64,000 bases of DNA. Source: Thermoleophilales bacterium (GTDB lineage: Bacteria > Actinomycetota > Thermoleophilia > Solirubrobacterales > 70-9). Numbering within the stretch: position 1 is the stretch's first letter; each line of letters starts with the position of its first letter. Position numbers and translations under genes: made by a program. The DNA is taken from the NCBI GenBank assembly GCA_020636895.1, contig JACJWZ010000001.1:1-64000 (forward strand), read 5' to 3'. Shown here in pieces: positions 20,708 through 27,045 of this stretch. Under the pieces are notes generated by a model that saw nothing but the letters and a program-made list of their open reading frames with translations, searched no databases and had not been told where the DNA came from.

Positions 20708-20951
20708 GGTGCCTCAGCGCGCATTGCGAAATGACACCGCAGCGCTCCTTCGCCGAGTGGAGTCCGGGGAGCGCCTGACGATCACAGTTCACGGACATCC
20801 GGTCGCAGAGCTTGGGCCGATCACCGACCGCCCTCGCTTTGTCGGCGGGAACGACTTCGCCACGGGGCTCAGCGGTCTCCTCGATCCGGCTGATCCGCTC
20901 GCCGATGAGCTGCGGGAAGCTGATGGGCCGACCACGGACCCCTTCGGGTGA
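20697..20951 (+). CDS. Phd/YefM-type antitoxin
   Basis: 84 residues from ATG 20697. VPQRALRNDTAALLRRVESGERLTITVHGHPVAELGP is the standard N-terminal DNA-binding fold of Phd/YefM antitoxins, kept here in shortened form as QRALRNDTAALLRRVE and VHGHPVAEL. The remainder is a flexible toxin-binding tail rich in Asp/Pro. The toxin gene overlaps the end by 4 bases (GTGA), giving translational coupling. Confidence 0.87.
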   Translation: MATPVPQRALRNDTAALLRRVESGERLTITVHGHPVAELGPITDRPRFVGGNDFATGLSGLLDPADPLADELREADGPTTDPFG

Positions 20952-21328
20952 GTCGAGCGCTGCTCGACACCTCGGTTGTGATCGCAATCGCCCAAGGCGA
21001 GGAGATCCCGCTCCCGGACGAGGTGGCGATCTCCACGGTGACGCTTTGCGGGCTTCACCACGGTGTGCTCGCCGCCGACGAGAGCACACGGCCCGCCAGA
21101 TTGGCGACGCTGGTCCAGGTCGAGCGCACGATGAGCGCGATCCCGGTCGACGCACGGGTCGCCCCTCATTACGGGAAGCTCGTCAGCGAAGTGCGACGCC
21201 GCACCGGACGCAAGCTCCGCACGGCCGACGCACTGATCGCTGCCACCGCGATCAGCCACGGTCTATCCCTGCTCACGCGTGACAGTGACTTCGACGGCAT
21301 CGAGCTGGATTGGGTCAAGCTCGTCTGA
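20948..21328 (+). CDS. PIN-domain toxin (VapC family), one catalytic acid apparently lost
   Basis: 126 residues from GTG 20948, directly coupled to the Phd-type antitoxin. Asp in LLDTSVVIA, Asp in RTADALIAATA and Asp in TRDSDFDGI are present. At the second acidic position, where VapC proteins usually read TLAELHxGV, this one reads TLCGLHHGV: Gly replaces Glu. That Glu helps bind the catalytic metal in PIN nucleases, so activity may be reduced or lost. Otherwise full length for the family. Confidence 0.87.
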   Translation: MSRALLDTSVVIAIAQGEEIPLPDEVAISTVTLCGLHHGVLAADESTRPARLATLVQVERTMSAIPVDARVAPHYGKLVSEVRRRTGRKLRTADALIAATAISHGLSLLTRDSDFDGIELDWVKLV

Positions 21329-21415
21329 GTCAGGTCGCCATCTCCCTTTGCAGTGCGCCCCGACCGCATCGTTTGCGTCTGAACGTGTTCGGACTGGATT
21401 CCAGCCAGGAACGGA

Positions 21416-21889
21416 TTACCGGTCGCGCGCGTTGAACTCCTCCAGCCGTTCCGCCGCCTTGCCGCGGACCTGTGAGCGCAGGATCGGGGTCCAGCCGAGC
21501 AGCAGCCCCGGGAGCCCCAGCGCCTGCCGCGACCAGCGGTGGAAGTCGAAGTCGTCTTGATGATCGGCGATCAGCCCGTCGCGGAAGCGGAATGTGGCGC
21601 GGACGTCGTTCGTTACCGGCCGCCCGGTCTGAGTGAAGGTGTAGTGCGCCTGCCAGCGCGCTGAGCCCGTCTCCTCGCCGGCCTCGTGCTCGACCAGCTC
21701 GATGCGGAGATCGTCGGAGGCGCCGGTGAGCATCCTCCACATCTGCCCCGGCTCGGCCCCGTTCAGGTCGGGGAAGACGGGGTCGCTGAAGTGAGCGTCG
21801 TCGGTGTAGCAGGCGGCCATCGAATCGCCGCGCCCCTCCGCGAATGCGGCGTAAAAGCGCTGGATCAGCTCGTCGTTGGGGTTGGCCAT
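21416..21889 (-). CDS. SnoaL/NTF2-like protein
   Basis: 157 residues from ATG 21889 with a strong ribosome site (GGAGGAG). The pattern LIQRFYAAFAEGRGDSMAACYTDDAHFSDPVF, kept here as RFYAAFAEG and CYTDDAHFSDPVF, then ARWQAHYTF and ATFRFRDGLIADHQDDFD, is the cone-shaped NTF2-like fold of SnoaL-type polyketide cyclases and ketosteroid-isomerase relatives. Members of this size are usually cytosolic and of unknown substrate. It stands alone, divergent from the phosphodiesterase gene. A weak promoter (TTGCCT, 21943-21938; GATAGG, 21920-21915, minus strand) lies upstream. Confidence 0.82.
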   Translation of the reverse strand: MANPNDELIQRFYAAFAEGRGDSMAACYTDDAHFSDPVFPDLNGAEPGQMWRMLTGASDDLRIELVEHEAGEETGSARWQAHYTFTQTGRPVTNDVRATFRFRDGLIADHQDDFDFHRWSRQALGLPGLLLGWTPILRSQVRGKAAERLEEFNARDR

Positions 21890-21969
21890 CGTCTCCTCCG
21901 CTCGGGGGCCGGAGCCTATCCGTTCCCGGACGGTCCCAGGCAACCTGCACCGCCCGTGCCGTCGGTCCC

Positions 21970-22007
21970 TATCCTTCGCCCACCTGCGGGGCCATGGGTA
22001 TGGCCCC
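21970..22007 (+). promoter_or_regulatory. Candidate -10 box and leader hairpin of the secreted phosphodiesterase
   Basis: TATCCT (21970-21975) is a possible -10 element. It is followed by a perfect 8-bp hairpin, GGGGCCAT (21988-21995), loop GGGT, ATGGCCCC (22000-22007), which ends 26 bases before the likely GTG start. Confidence 0.4.
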
Positions 22008-22033
22008 ATTAACTGATCATCATGGGAGAGAAA

Positions 22034-23491
22034 GTGACCCAGCGCTTCGCGCCCCCACGCGCCCTGACCGTCGTCCTCGCCGCTGCCTTCGCCGTTGCGC
22101 TCGTCGCGCCCGCGACCGGTTCGGCCGCCAACCCCTGGACGACGCCGTCCAACCAGTTCCTCGACATGGCCCACCAGGGCGGGGAGCTCGAGGCACCGGG
22201 CAACACCCTCTACGCGTTCAAGACCGCGCTCGAGGACCGCGGCGCCGACGCGGTGGAGATGGACGCTTACATCACCTCTGACGGCGAACTGGTCGTCAAC
22301 CACGACCGCACCGTGAACGACACGACCGACTACGGCGAGGCGACGGCAGCGCCGCCCTGGGACAACGTGGCGACCTCGAACCAGATCTGGGACCACACCT
22401 TGGCCGAGCTGAAGCTGCTCGACGCCGCCTACAAGTTCTCGCCCGGGAAGGGTGAGTACGGATACACGCCGTCCGACCCACACCCGTTCCGGGGGATCGC
22501 CACCGGTGACGTCCCGCCGCCGGATGGCTACACCGCTAACGACTTCAGGATCCCGACGTTCCAGGAGGTGATCGACGAGCTTCCGCCCGGCACCAAGATC
22601 AACATCGACATCAAGGATCAGTCGCAGGATGTGGGTCACGTGCACGGGATAGCAGCGGCTCAGGAGCTTGCCGCCATCCTCCAGGCTCAGCCCGGTGGCG
22701 ACAACGAGAACGTGATGGTCGCCTCCTTCGGTTCGGAGCAGATCGAGGCATTCCACAACGCGATGCCCGAGCACGACTCGATCTCGGGCAGCCTCGATGC
22801 GACCAACGACTACGCGCTCGGTGGTCAGCCCTTCGATCCTCCCATCCAGGCAATGCAGCCCCCGGACAAGTACGAGCTCAGCCCCGGCGTGTTCATCGAC
22901 ACGCCTGAGTTCCTGAAGGGGATCATGGACACGAACGGCGACGACTACGCGATTCACGTGTGGGGGGCCGACGGGACCGATGAGAACGATGCTCTCTACG
23001 CTCGCTTGGTCGACGCCGGGATGCAGGGCTTCTTCCCCCAGGACTCGACCGAGCTGGCCACCTTCCTCTGCGCCAACCACGTGCCTGACGCGACGGGAAC
23101 GCCGCGCTGCACGCCGCCCGCCGAGCCGGTCGGCCCGATCGGCTCGCTCGGGAAGGTGAGCACGAAGAAGGGCAAGATCAAGGCCGGTAAGAAGGCCAAG
23201 GTCAGCGGCTCGGTCACCAACGGTGGCGATCAGGCGATGACCAACGTCCGCGTCTGCCTCGACATCCCGAAGAAGGTCAGGAAGGCGCTGAAGGCCAAGT
23301 GCGTCACCGTCGGCGACGTCGCCCCCGGCGCCACAGCCGAGTTCACGATCACCGTCAAGAGCAAGAAGAAGAAGGCGAAGGGCAAGTACAAGCTCGGCGT
23401 CGAGGTGACCAGCGACAACGGCGGCATGCAGACCGGCGCCGTCGTACTCAAGTACAAGGCGAAGCAGGGGAAGACCGGCTCCGCGAAGTAG
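22034..23491 (+). CDS. Secreted glycerophosphodiester phosphodiesterase-family protein
   Basis: 485 residues from GTG 22034, preferred over ATG 22022 because GGGAGAGAAA precedes it. A signal peptide ends near ATGSAA. Residues ~30-330 form the GDPD TIM barrel: AHQGGELEAPGNTLYAF, then VEMDAYITSDGELVVNHD with the Glu-x-Asp metal pair and catalytic His, and INIDIKDQ later in the barrel. These enzymes split glycerophosphodiesters to glycerol phosphate and an alcohol; secreted forms may act on phospholipid headgroups or teichoic-type polymers. Residues ~370-485 are a CARDB-like beta domain with a Lys-rich end (AKQGKTGSAK), like other surface proteins in the window. Confidence 0.88.
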   Translation: MTQRFAPPRALTVVLAAAFAVALVAPATGSAANPWTTPSNQFLDMAHQGGELEAPGNTLYAFKTALEDRGADAVEMDAYITSDGELVVNHDRTVNDTTDYGEATAAPPWDNVATSNQIWDHTLAELKLLDAAYKFSPGKGEYGYTPSDPHPFRGIATGDVPPPDGYTANDFRIPTFQEVIDELPPGTKINIDIKDQSQDVGHVHGIAAAQELAAILQAQPGGDNENVMVASFGSEQIEAFHNAMPEHDSISGSLDATNDYALGGQPFDPPIQAMQPPDKYELSPGVFIDTPEFLKGIMDTNGDDYAIHVWGADGTDENDALYARLVDAGMQGFFPQDSTELATFLCANHVPDATGTPRCTPPAEPVGPIGSLGKVSTKKGKIKAGKKAKVSGSVTNGGDQAMTNVRVCLDIPKKVRKALKAKCVTVGDVAPGATAEFTITVKSKKKKAKGKYKLGVEVTSDNGGMQTGAVVLKYKAKQGKTGSAK

Positions 23492-23503
23492 CGCGAGGCG
23501 CGT

Positions 23504-23537
23504 GCGGGCGGTCAGCGCGCTCGGCGCGACCGCCCGC
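23504..23537 (+). terminator. Terminator-like hairpin after the phosphodiesterase gene
   Basis: Perfect 10-bp inverted repeat GCGGGCGGTC (23504-23513) / GACCGCCCGC (23528-23537), 13 bases after the stop codon. There is no T tract, so efficiency is uncertain. Confidence 0.5.
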
Positions 23538-23695
23538 GCCCCCGCACTCGCATCCGCGACCAGGGGGCGGAACCGCGGAACCGCGCTACAGCTTTCCGGT
23601 ATCCCACAGGGGCGGTTCCGCAGAACCTCCCCCAGGAGGGGTAGTTTGTGACTGAAGCTGTCACGGGCGCCGGTGGTCAGAGCCGGCCGCTGACG

Positions 23696-23803
23696 CCAGC
23701 GGGGCGTCTGAGTGCAACATGTTGCACTCGGGTTCCCCCGCTGGAGGGGGCGGGAGCTCCGAAGCACCTTCGGGCCGGATGGTTGGGCGAGGGCACCGAA
23801 GGA
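23696..23803 (+). repeat. Structured dispersed repeat, copy A
   Basis: About 108 bases that match 54026-54132 at roughly 80% identity. It has nested symmetry: an outer stem CCAGCGGGG (23696-23704) / CCCCGCTGG (23736-23744) enclosing the perfect 20-base palindrome GAGTGCAACATGTTGCACTC (23710-23729). A third hairpin CCGAAG-CAC-CTTCGG follows at 23759-23773. It lies between the phosphodiesterase gene and a gene remnant. Confidence 0.75.
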
Positions 23804-23840
23804 AGTGGCGCCGCGAGGTGGGCGGGGGACGATCGAGCGC

Positions 23841-23984
23841 AAGGCCGGCAAGTGGTGGAAGCGCGTCGCCCGCGCTCGCACCAACGGCTCGCGAGTCTTC
23901 ACGTCGCGCGTCCGCGCCGGCAAGGGCACTTCCCTGCGCGCTGTGATCGGCGGCGAGGAGAGCCTGCCGTTCACCGTGAAGTGA
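23841..23984 (+). pseudogene. Remnant of the C-terminal beta domain of a secreted protein
   Basis: The frame ending at 23984 encodes KAGKWWKRVARARTNGS followed by FTSRVRAGKGTSLRAV and ends GEESLPFTVK. This is the typical last beta-sandwich of actinobacterial secreted repeat proteins (G-x-W...RA.T..G.f...v..gk.T.lRA...g..S..fTVk). No signal peptide or full domain precedes it, only dispersed repeat copy A. I read it as the 3' stump of a deleted gene. A short real gene starting at 23712 is possible but less likely. Confidence 0.45.
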
Positions 23985-23986
23985 TC

Positions 23987-24002
23987 CCTACAGTTGTGTA
24001 GG
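23987..24002 (+). promoter_or_regulatory. Operator/promoter of the second PIN toxin-antitoxin pair
   Basis: Perfect 6-bp inverted repeat CCTACA (23987-23992) / TGTAGG (23997-24002) around GTTG, 8 bases before the ATG. It overlaps TACAGT (23989-23994), a good -10 candidate. Confidence 0.5.
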
Positions 24003-24010
24003 CTTTGCGC

Positions 24011-24271
24011 ATGCTCAAGGAGCGTCTACAGATCATGGTCGACCGTGATCAGCGCCGGGGCCTCGACGCGGAAGCGAAGCGGCTGGGCATCTCGGTCGGA
24101 GCGCTGGTGAGGGAGGCGATCGATGCCCGTCTCGGCGGGCAGGGACGAACTCGCCGCCGCGATGCGGTTGCGGAGATGGAGCGGGTCGCCGGGGGGAAGT
24201 CGCTCTCTCCGCAGGAGCTCGACCAAATCCTCGACGAGGAGCGGTCGCTGCCACCGGGTCGCGGTGTCTGA
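24011..24271 (+). CDS. Ribbon-helix-helix-type antitoxin
   Basis: 86 residues from ATG 24011 (a TTG at 24005 would add two residues). KERLQIMVDRDQRRGLDAEAKRLGISVGALVREAIDARL is a CopG-like ribbon-helix-helix; the key parts are LQIMVDRDQ (strand) and ISVGALVREAID (helix 2). The C-terminal SLSPQELDQILDEERSL tail would contact the toxin, whose gene overlaps by 8 bases. Confidence 0.82.
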   Translation: MLKERLQIMVDRDQRRGLDAEAKRLGISVGALVREAIDARLGGQGRTRRRDAVAEMERVAGGKSLSPQELDQILDEERSLPPGRGV

Positions 24272-24701
24272 CGCCCTTCTGATCGACGCCAACGTGCTCG
24301 TCTACGCCGTCGCTGGTGACGAGCGAGGGCGACGCTGTCGCGAGATCCTCAGCGCGGTCGCCGAAGGTCGCATGGAGGGCATCGCCTCGACGGCGATCCT
24401 CGAGGAGGTCTGGCACCTCGAGCTCAGCGGCAGGATCGCGAACCTCAGCGGCCAGACGGAGCGGGCGCACCGGCTATTGGCACCGCTGCTGCCGATCACC
24501 GACGAGACCTTCACGCGAGCGCTGCAGGTGTCGGCCGGCGAGATCGGCGCGAACGACCGCATCCACGTGGCGACCTGCACCGAGCACGGGATCGAGGCGA
24601 TCCTGAGCGCCGACCATGGGTTCGACGAGGTCGCGTCGCTCGAGCGGGTCGATCCGATGGACCCGCGTTTCGAGGGCTTCCTGGGCGCCCCAGCCGTCTG
24701 A
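24264..24701 (+). CDS. PIN-domain toxin (VapC family)
   Basis: 145 residues from GTG 24264. Catalytic acids are complete: Asp in LLIDANVLVYAV, Glu in ILEEVWHLE, Asp in GANDRIHVATC and Asp in SADHGFDEV. The gene is coupled to the ribbon-helix-helix antitoxin upstream. The downstream hairpin at 24739-24783 lies between it and a converging gene. Confidence 0.87.
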   Translation: MSDALLIDANVLVYAVAGDERGRRCREILSAVAEGRMEGIASTAILEEVWHLELSGRIANLSGQTERAHRLLAPLLPITDETFTRALQVSAGEIGANDRIHVATCTEHGIEAILSADHGFDEVASLERVDPMDPRFEGFLGAPAV

Positions 24702-24738
24702 CCGCGCAGGCGGCGGCGGACTCCCGGGTTGATTTCCG

Positions 24739-24783
24739 CGCAGGGCGCATCGACCACGCTGCGCGTGGTTCGTGCGCCCTGCG
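24739..24783. terminator. Large hairpin between converging genes
   Basis: Outer stem CGCAGGGCGCA (24739-24749) / TGCGCCCTGCG (24773-24783) and inner stem ACCACG/CGTGGT. It lies between the PIN toxin gene and the converging small secreted gene, so it may end transcription from both sides. Confidence 0.55.
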
Positions 24784-24866
24784 GCGGGGGAGGGGGTCCA
24801 CCGCGGGGGAGTTGCTGAAAGGTTCGGTGAGCGCCGGCCGGGCTGCCGGGCTCCCTCAGTGGTGGC

Positions 24867-25262
24867 CTAGGTGACCTTGACCTTCTTCGACTTGCCCTTG
24901 CCGCAGATGACCGTGGTGCCGCCCTTCTTGACCTTCTTCTTCACCTTGGCGACGTAGTCACCCTTGGGGATCGAGTTCGAAGCGGGGATCGAGAACTTGC
25001 CCTTCTTGTCGGTCTTGGTCTTGCCCAAGCCCGACACCTTCTTGCCGACGGCCCTGATCTTGATCTTGCGCTTCTTCCGACAGACCTTCTTGGTCTTGAC
25101 CTTGCCGGTGAAGGCGGACTCGCTGTAGGGCGGGCTGCCCTTCGAGAAGCTGAGCTTCACCTTCGTCTTCGTCTGCGCCGACGTACCTGCTGTCGAGGTG
25201 GCGACGCTGCCACCAAGCAGGCAGACGCACAGGGCGATGGCGATAAGGGCAGTCTTCTTCAT
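24867..25262 (-). CDS. Small secreted lysine-rich protein
   Basis: 131 residues from ATG 25262, with a ribosome site TTGGAGAG. Signal peptide MKKTALIAIALCVCLLGGSVATSTAG, kept here as its core ALIAIALCVCLLGG, then a compact beta-type domain with paired Cys (KKVCRKKRKIKI and TTVICGKGKSKK). About a quarter of the mature residues are Lys. The layout (FTGKV...C...VGKKVSGLGKTKTDKKGKFSIP...KGDYVAKV) matches the protein at 26608-26949, so the two are paralogues on either side of the collagen-like gene. Function unknown; a one-domain carboxypeptidase-regulatory/transthyretin-like fold is likely. Confidence 0.8.
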   Translation of the reverse strand: MKKTALIAIALCVCLLGGSVATSTAGTSAQTKTKVKLSFSKGSPPYSESAFTGKVKTKKVCRKKRKIKIRAVGKKVSGLGKTKTDKKGKFSIPASNSIPKGDYVAKVKKKVKKGGTTVICGKGKSKKVKVT

Positions 25263-25379
25263 CGAGTAACTCTCCAAGTTCCGGATCCGGCAGAACGTTC
25301 CCCCGCAGTGATCCCCACGACGGGTCTGAGAGCATGCACCACATACGGCTCCACCACGGGATGGGGCCAGTCGAACGGC

Positions 25380-25408
25380 TTGTGGTCTCCGGCGGCCCCC
25401 TCTATAGT
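25380..25408 (+). promoter_or_regulatory. Promoter of the collagen-like secreted protein gene
   Basis: TTGTGG (25380-25385), 17-base spacer, TATAGT (25403-25408). Transcription would start near 25415 and leave a leader of about 140 bases. Confidence 0.6.
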
Positions 25409-25505
25409 CGGCTCCGAAAGCAAACGTGCGCAACACGGATGGGGCGCACCACGGGGGAAAACCTTTCGTTCCATCACAGGGGAATCGGGGGAATCCGGGG
25501 GTGTA

Positions 25506-25554
25506 GTCGTTCCGCACGGCGTGCGTTTGGGGATACGTGCAAGAAAGGAACGAC
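25506..25554 (+). promoter_or_regulatory. Leader hairpin that hides the ribosome site
   Basis: GTCGTTCC (25506-25513) is perfectly complementary to GGAACGAC (25547-25554), which contains the ribosome-binding purines and abuts the ATG. The stem continues inward with GCACG (25514-25518) / CGTGC (25536-25540). Translation would need this structure to open. Confidence 0.5.
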
Positions 25555-26484
25555 ATGCACAGGCTCAAGGAAGCCAAGCCGTCGCCGTCGATGATCGTCG
25601 CGATCATCGCTCTGGTTGCGGCGCTGAGCGGGTCGGCGTACGCCGCCTCGAAGATCACGGGCAAGGACATCAAGAACAACGCGATCACGAGCCCGAAGGT
25701 CAAGAACAAGACGCTGAAGACGAAGGACTTCAGCAACCAGGCGCGCAAGCAGCTCCAGGGCCCGCAGGGCGACACCGGTCCGCAGGGACCCGTCGGCCCG
25801 AGCACGCCGGCGACCTACACGAACCCGAACTGGTCGGTGATCGACCGCAACACCGAGGGCTCCGCCGTCGGCACGCTTGCGGGCGGCCCGTACTTCGGGA
25901 CCGCGGCAGCCGACGGCCCGCCGCTTGGAGTCGGCGCGCTGCACATCGAGACCGCGAGCGGCTCCGAGAAGGTCGCCTTCGGCAACCAGGTCGACTTCGC
26001 CGGAGATCCGGTGAGCGGCCTCTCGCAGATGGGCTACTCCTACACGCAGACCGGTGAGGACTACGACCGCTACGCGGGCAACCTCCCGAACATCTCGCTG
26101 GAGATCAACCCGTCGGTCGCCAACAAGGACTACACGTCGATGGTCTACGTGCCGCCGGCCCCGGCCACCAAGCCGGAGCAGAAGTGGTTCACGACCGACG
26201 CCGACGCGGATCCGGGCGGGGGCGCGAGCGGTTGGTACTTCACCAACGGCTCGGTTGCCGCAGCGACGCTCTGTGGCCAGGCCGGCGGGCAGCACTTCTG
26301 CTCGCTGACGGAGGCCGAGAACGCCCTGGTGACCAACAACGACGGCGGCCCGGCCGCCTCGATCCTGACCCTCGGCGTCGCCAAGGGCAAGGACTACCAG
26401 TACCAGGGATCGGTCGACGCGCTCCGCGTCAACGACGAGGTGTTCAACTTCGAGCCCTTCGGGGTCGAGGTGACCACCCCGTAA
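25555..26484 (+). CDS. Secreted protein with a short collagen-like segment
   Basis: 309 residues from ATG 25555. N-terminal segment SMIVAIIALVAALSGSAYA is a signal peptide or membrane anchor. Next comes the actinobacterial signature ITGKDIKNNAITSPKVKNKTL, seen here as ITGKDIKNNAI and KVKNKTLKTKDF. A short Gly-x-y stretch (GPQGDTGPQGPVGP) follows, then a ~215-residue beta-rich domain with two Cys (TLCGQAGGQHFC). This architecture is common in Solirubrobacterales and relatives; its role is unknown. It is flanked by two minus-strand paralogous small secreted proteins and is preceded by a long structured leader. Confidence 0.85.
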   Translation: MHRLKEAKPSPSMIVAIIALVAALSGSAYAASKITGKDIKNNAITSPKVKNKTLKTKDFSNQARKQLQGPQGDTGPQGPVGPSTPATYTNPNWSVIDRNTEGSAVGTLAGGPYFGTAAADGPPLGVGALHIETASGSEKVAFGNQVDFAGDPVSGLSQMGYSYTQTGEDYDRYAGNLPNISLEINPSVANKDYTSMVYVPPAPATKPEQKWFTTDADADPGGGASGWYFTNGSVAAATLCGQAGGQHFCSLTEAENALVTNNDGGPAASILTLGVAKGKDYQYQGSVDALRVNDEVFNFEPFGVEVTTP

Positions 26485-26532
26485 CGGGAACGGTCCCGCG
26501 GATGTCGTCGTCTTGACGTCCGCAGATGCGAA

Positions 26533-26570
26533 GAGGGCCCGGGGCGTGAGCTCCGGGCCCTCTCTCGTTT
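26533..26570 (+). terminator. Rho-independent terminator after the collagen-like gene
   Basis: Perfect 10-bp stem GAGGGCCCGG (26533-26542) / CCGGGCCCTC (26553-26562) followed by TCTCGTTT. It also lies just past the end of the converging 26608-26949 gene. Confidence 0.75.
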
Positions 26571-26607
26571 CAGGCTCAGTGGCCGGCGGGTCCGCCGACC
26601 CGTCCGC

Positions 26608-26949
26608 TCAGGCCTTGCGGATCGCGATCACGGTCTTCGCCTTCGAGCAGCCCTTCGAGGCCGCGACGACGACCTTGTACTTGCCGGGGGAGATCGGATC
26701 GGTCAGCTCGAGCCGGTACTTACCGTTGTCCTCGGTCTTGGTCGAGCCGACTCCCTTGACCTTGACGTCGCGGTTCTTGGCGCACTCCTTCGGTCCCACC
26801 TTGCCGGAGAAGACGCCGCCCTCGTCGTCGCCCTTGAACTTGACCTTGATGGTCGAGCCGACCTCGGAGCCCTTCGCGGACGCCGTCACCGCACCGATTG
26901 CCAAGCACGCAACAAGCGCGGCGAGGATCGGCAGAAGCCGTTTCGTCAT
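26608..26949 (-). CDS. Small secreted basic protein
   Basis: 113 residues from ATG 26949 with an excellent ribosome site (CAGGAGGAACG). Signal peptide with core LLPILAALVACLAIGAVTASA, shortened here to ILAALVACLAIGAV. The mature domain (FKGDDEGGVFSGKVG, KNRDVKVKGVGSTKTEDNGKY, SPGKYKVVVAASKGC) shares its order of strands and two Cys with the product of 24867-25262. The family resembles single carboxypeptidase-regulatory-like beta-sandwiches. Divergent from the beta-helix gene at 27046. Function unknown. Confidence 0.8.
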   Translation of the reverse strand: MTKRLLPILAALVACLAIGAVTASAKGSEVGSTIKVKFKGDDEGGVFSGKVGPKECAKNRDVKVKGVGSTKTEDNGKYRLELTDPISPGKYKVVVAASKGCSKAKTVIAIRKA

Positions 26950-27045
26950 CGTTCCTCCTGTATCCCCGGATTGATCCATTCGCGGTAAAGGTAAGGGAAC
27001 GGGTGCGACCGGAACGCAGGTGACCGGGTAGCTTCCGCTCGCGAC

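Noticed and set aside
23648..24001. Plus-strand frame of 117 codons
   Set aside because: Out of frame with the recognisable protein remnant at 23841-23984, rich in Arg/Ala/Gly, and covers dispersed repeat copy A.
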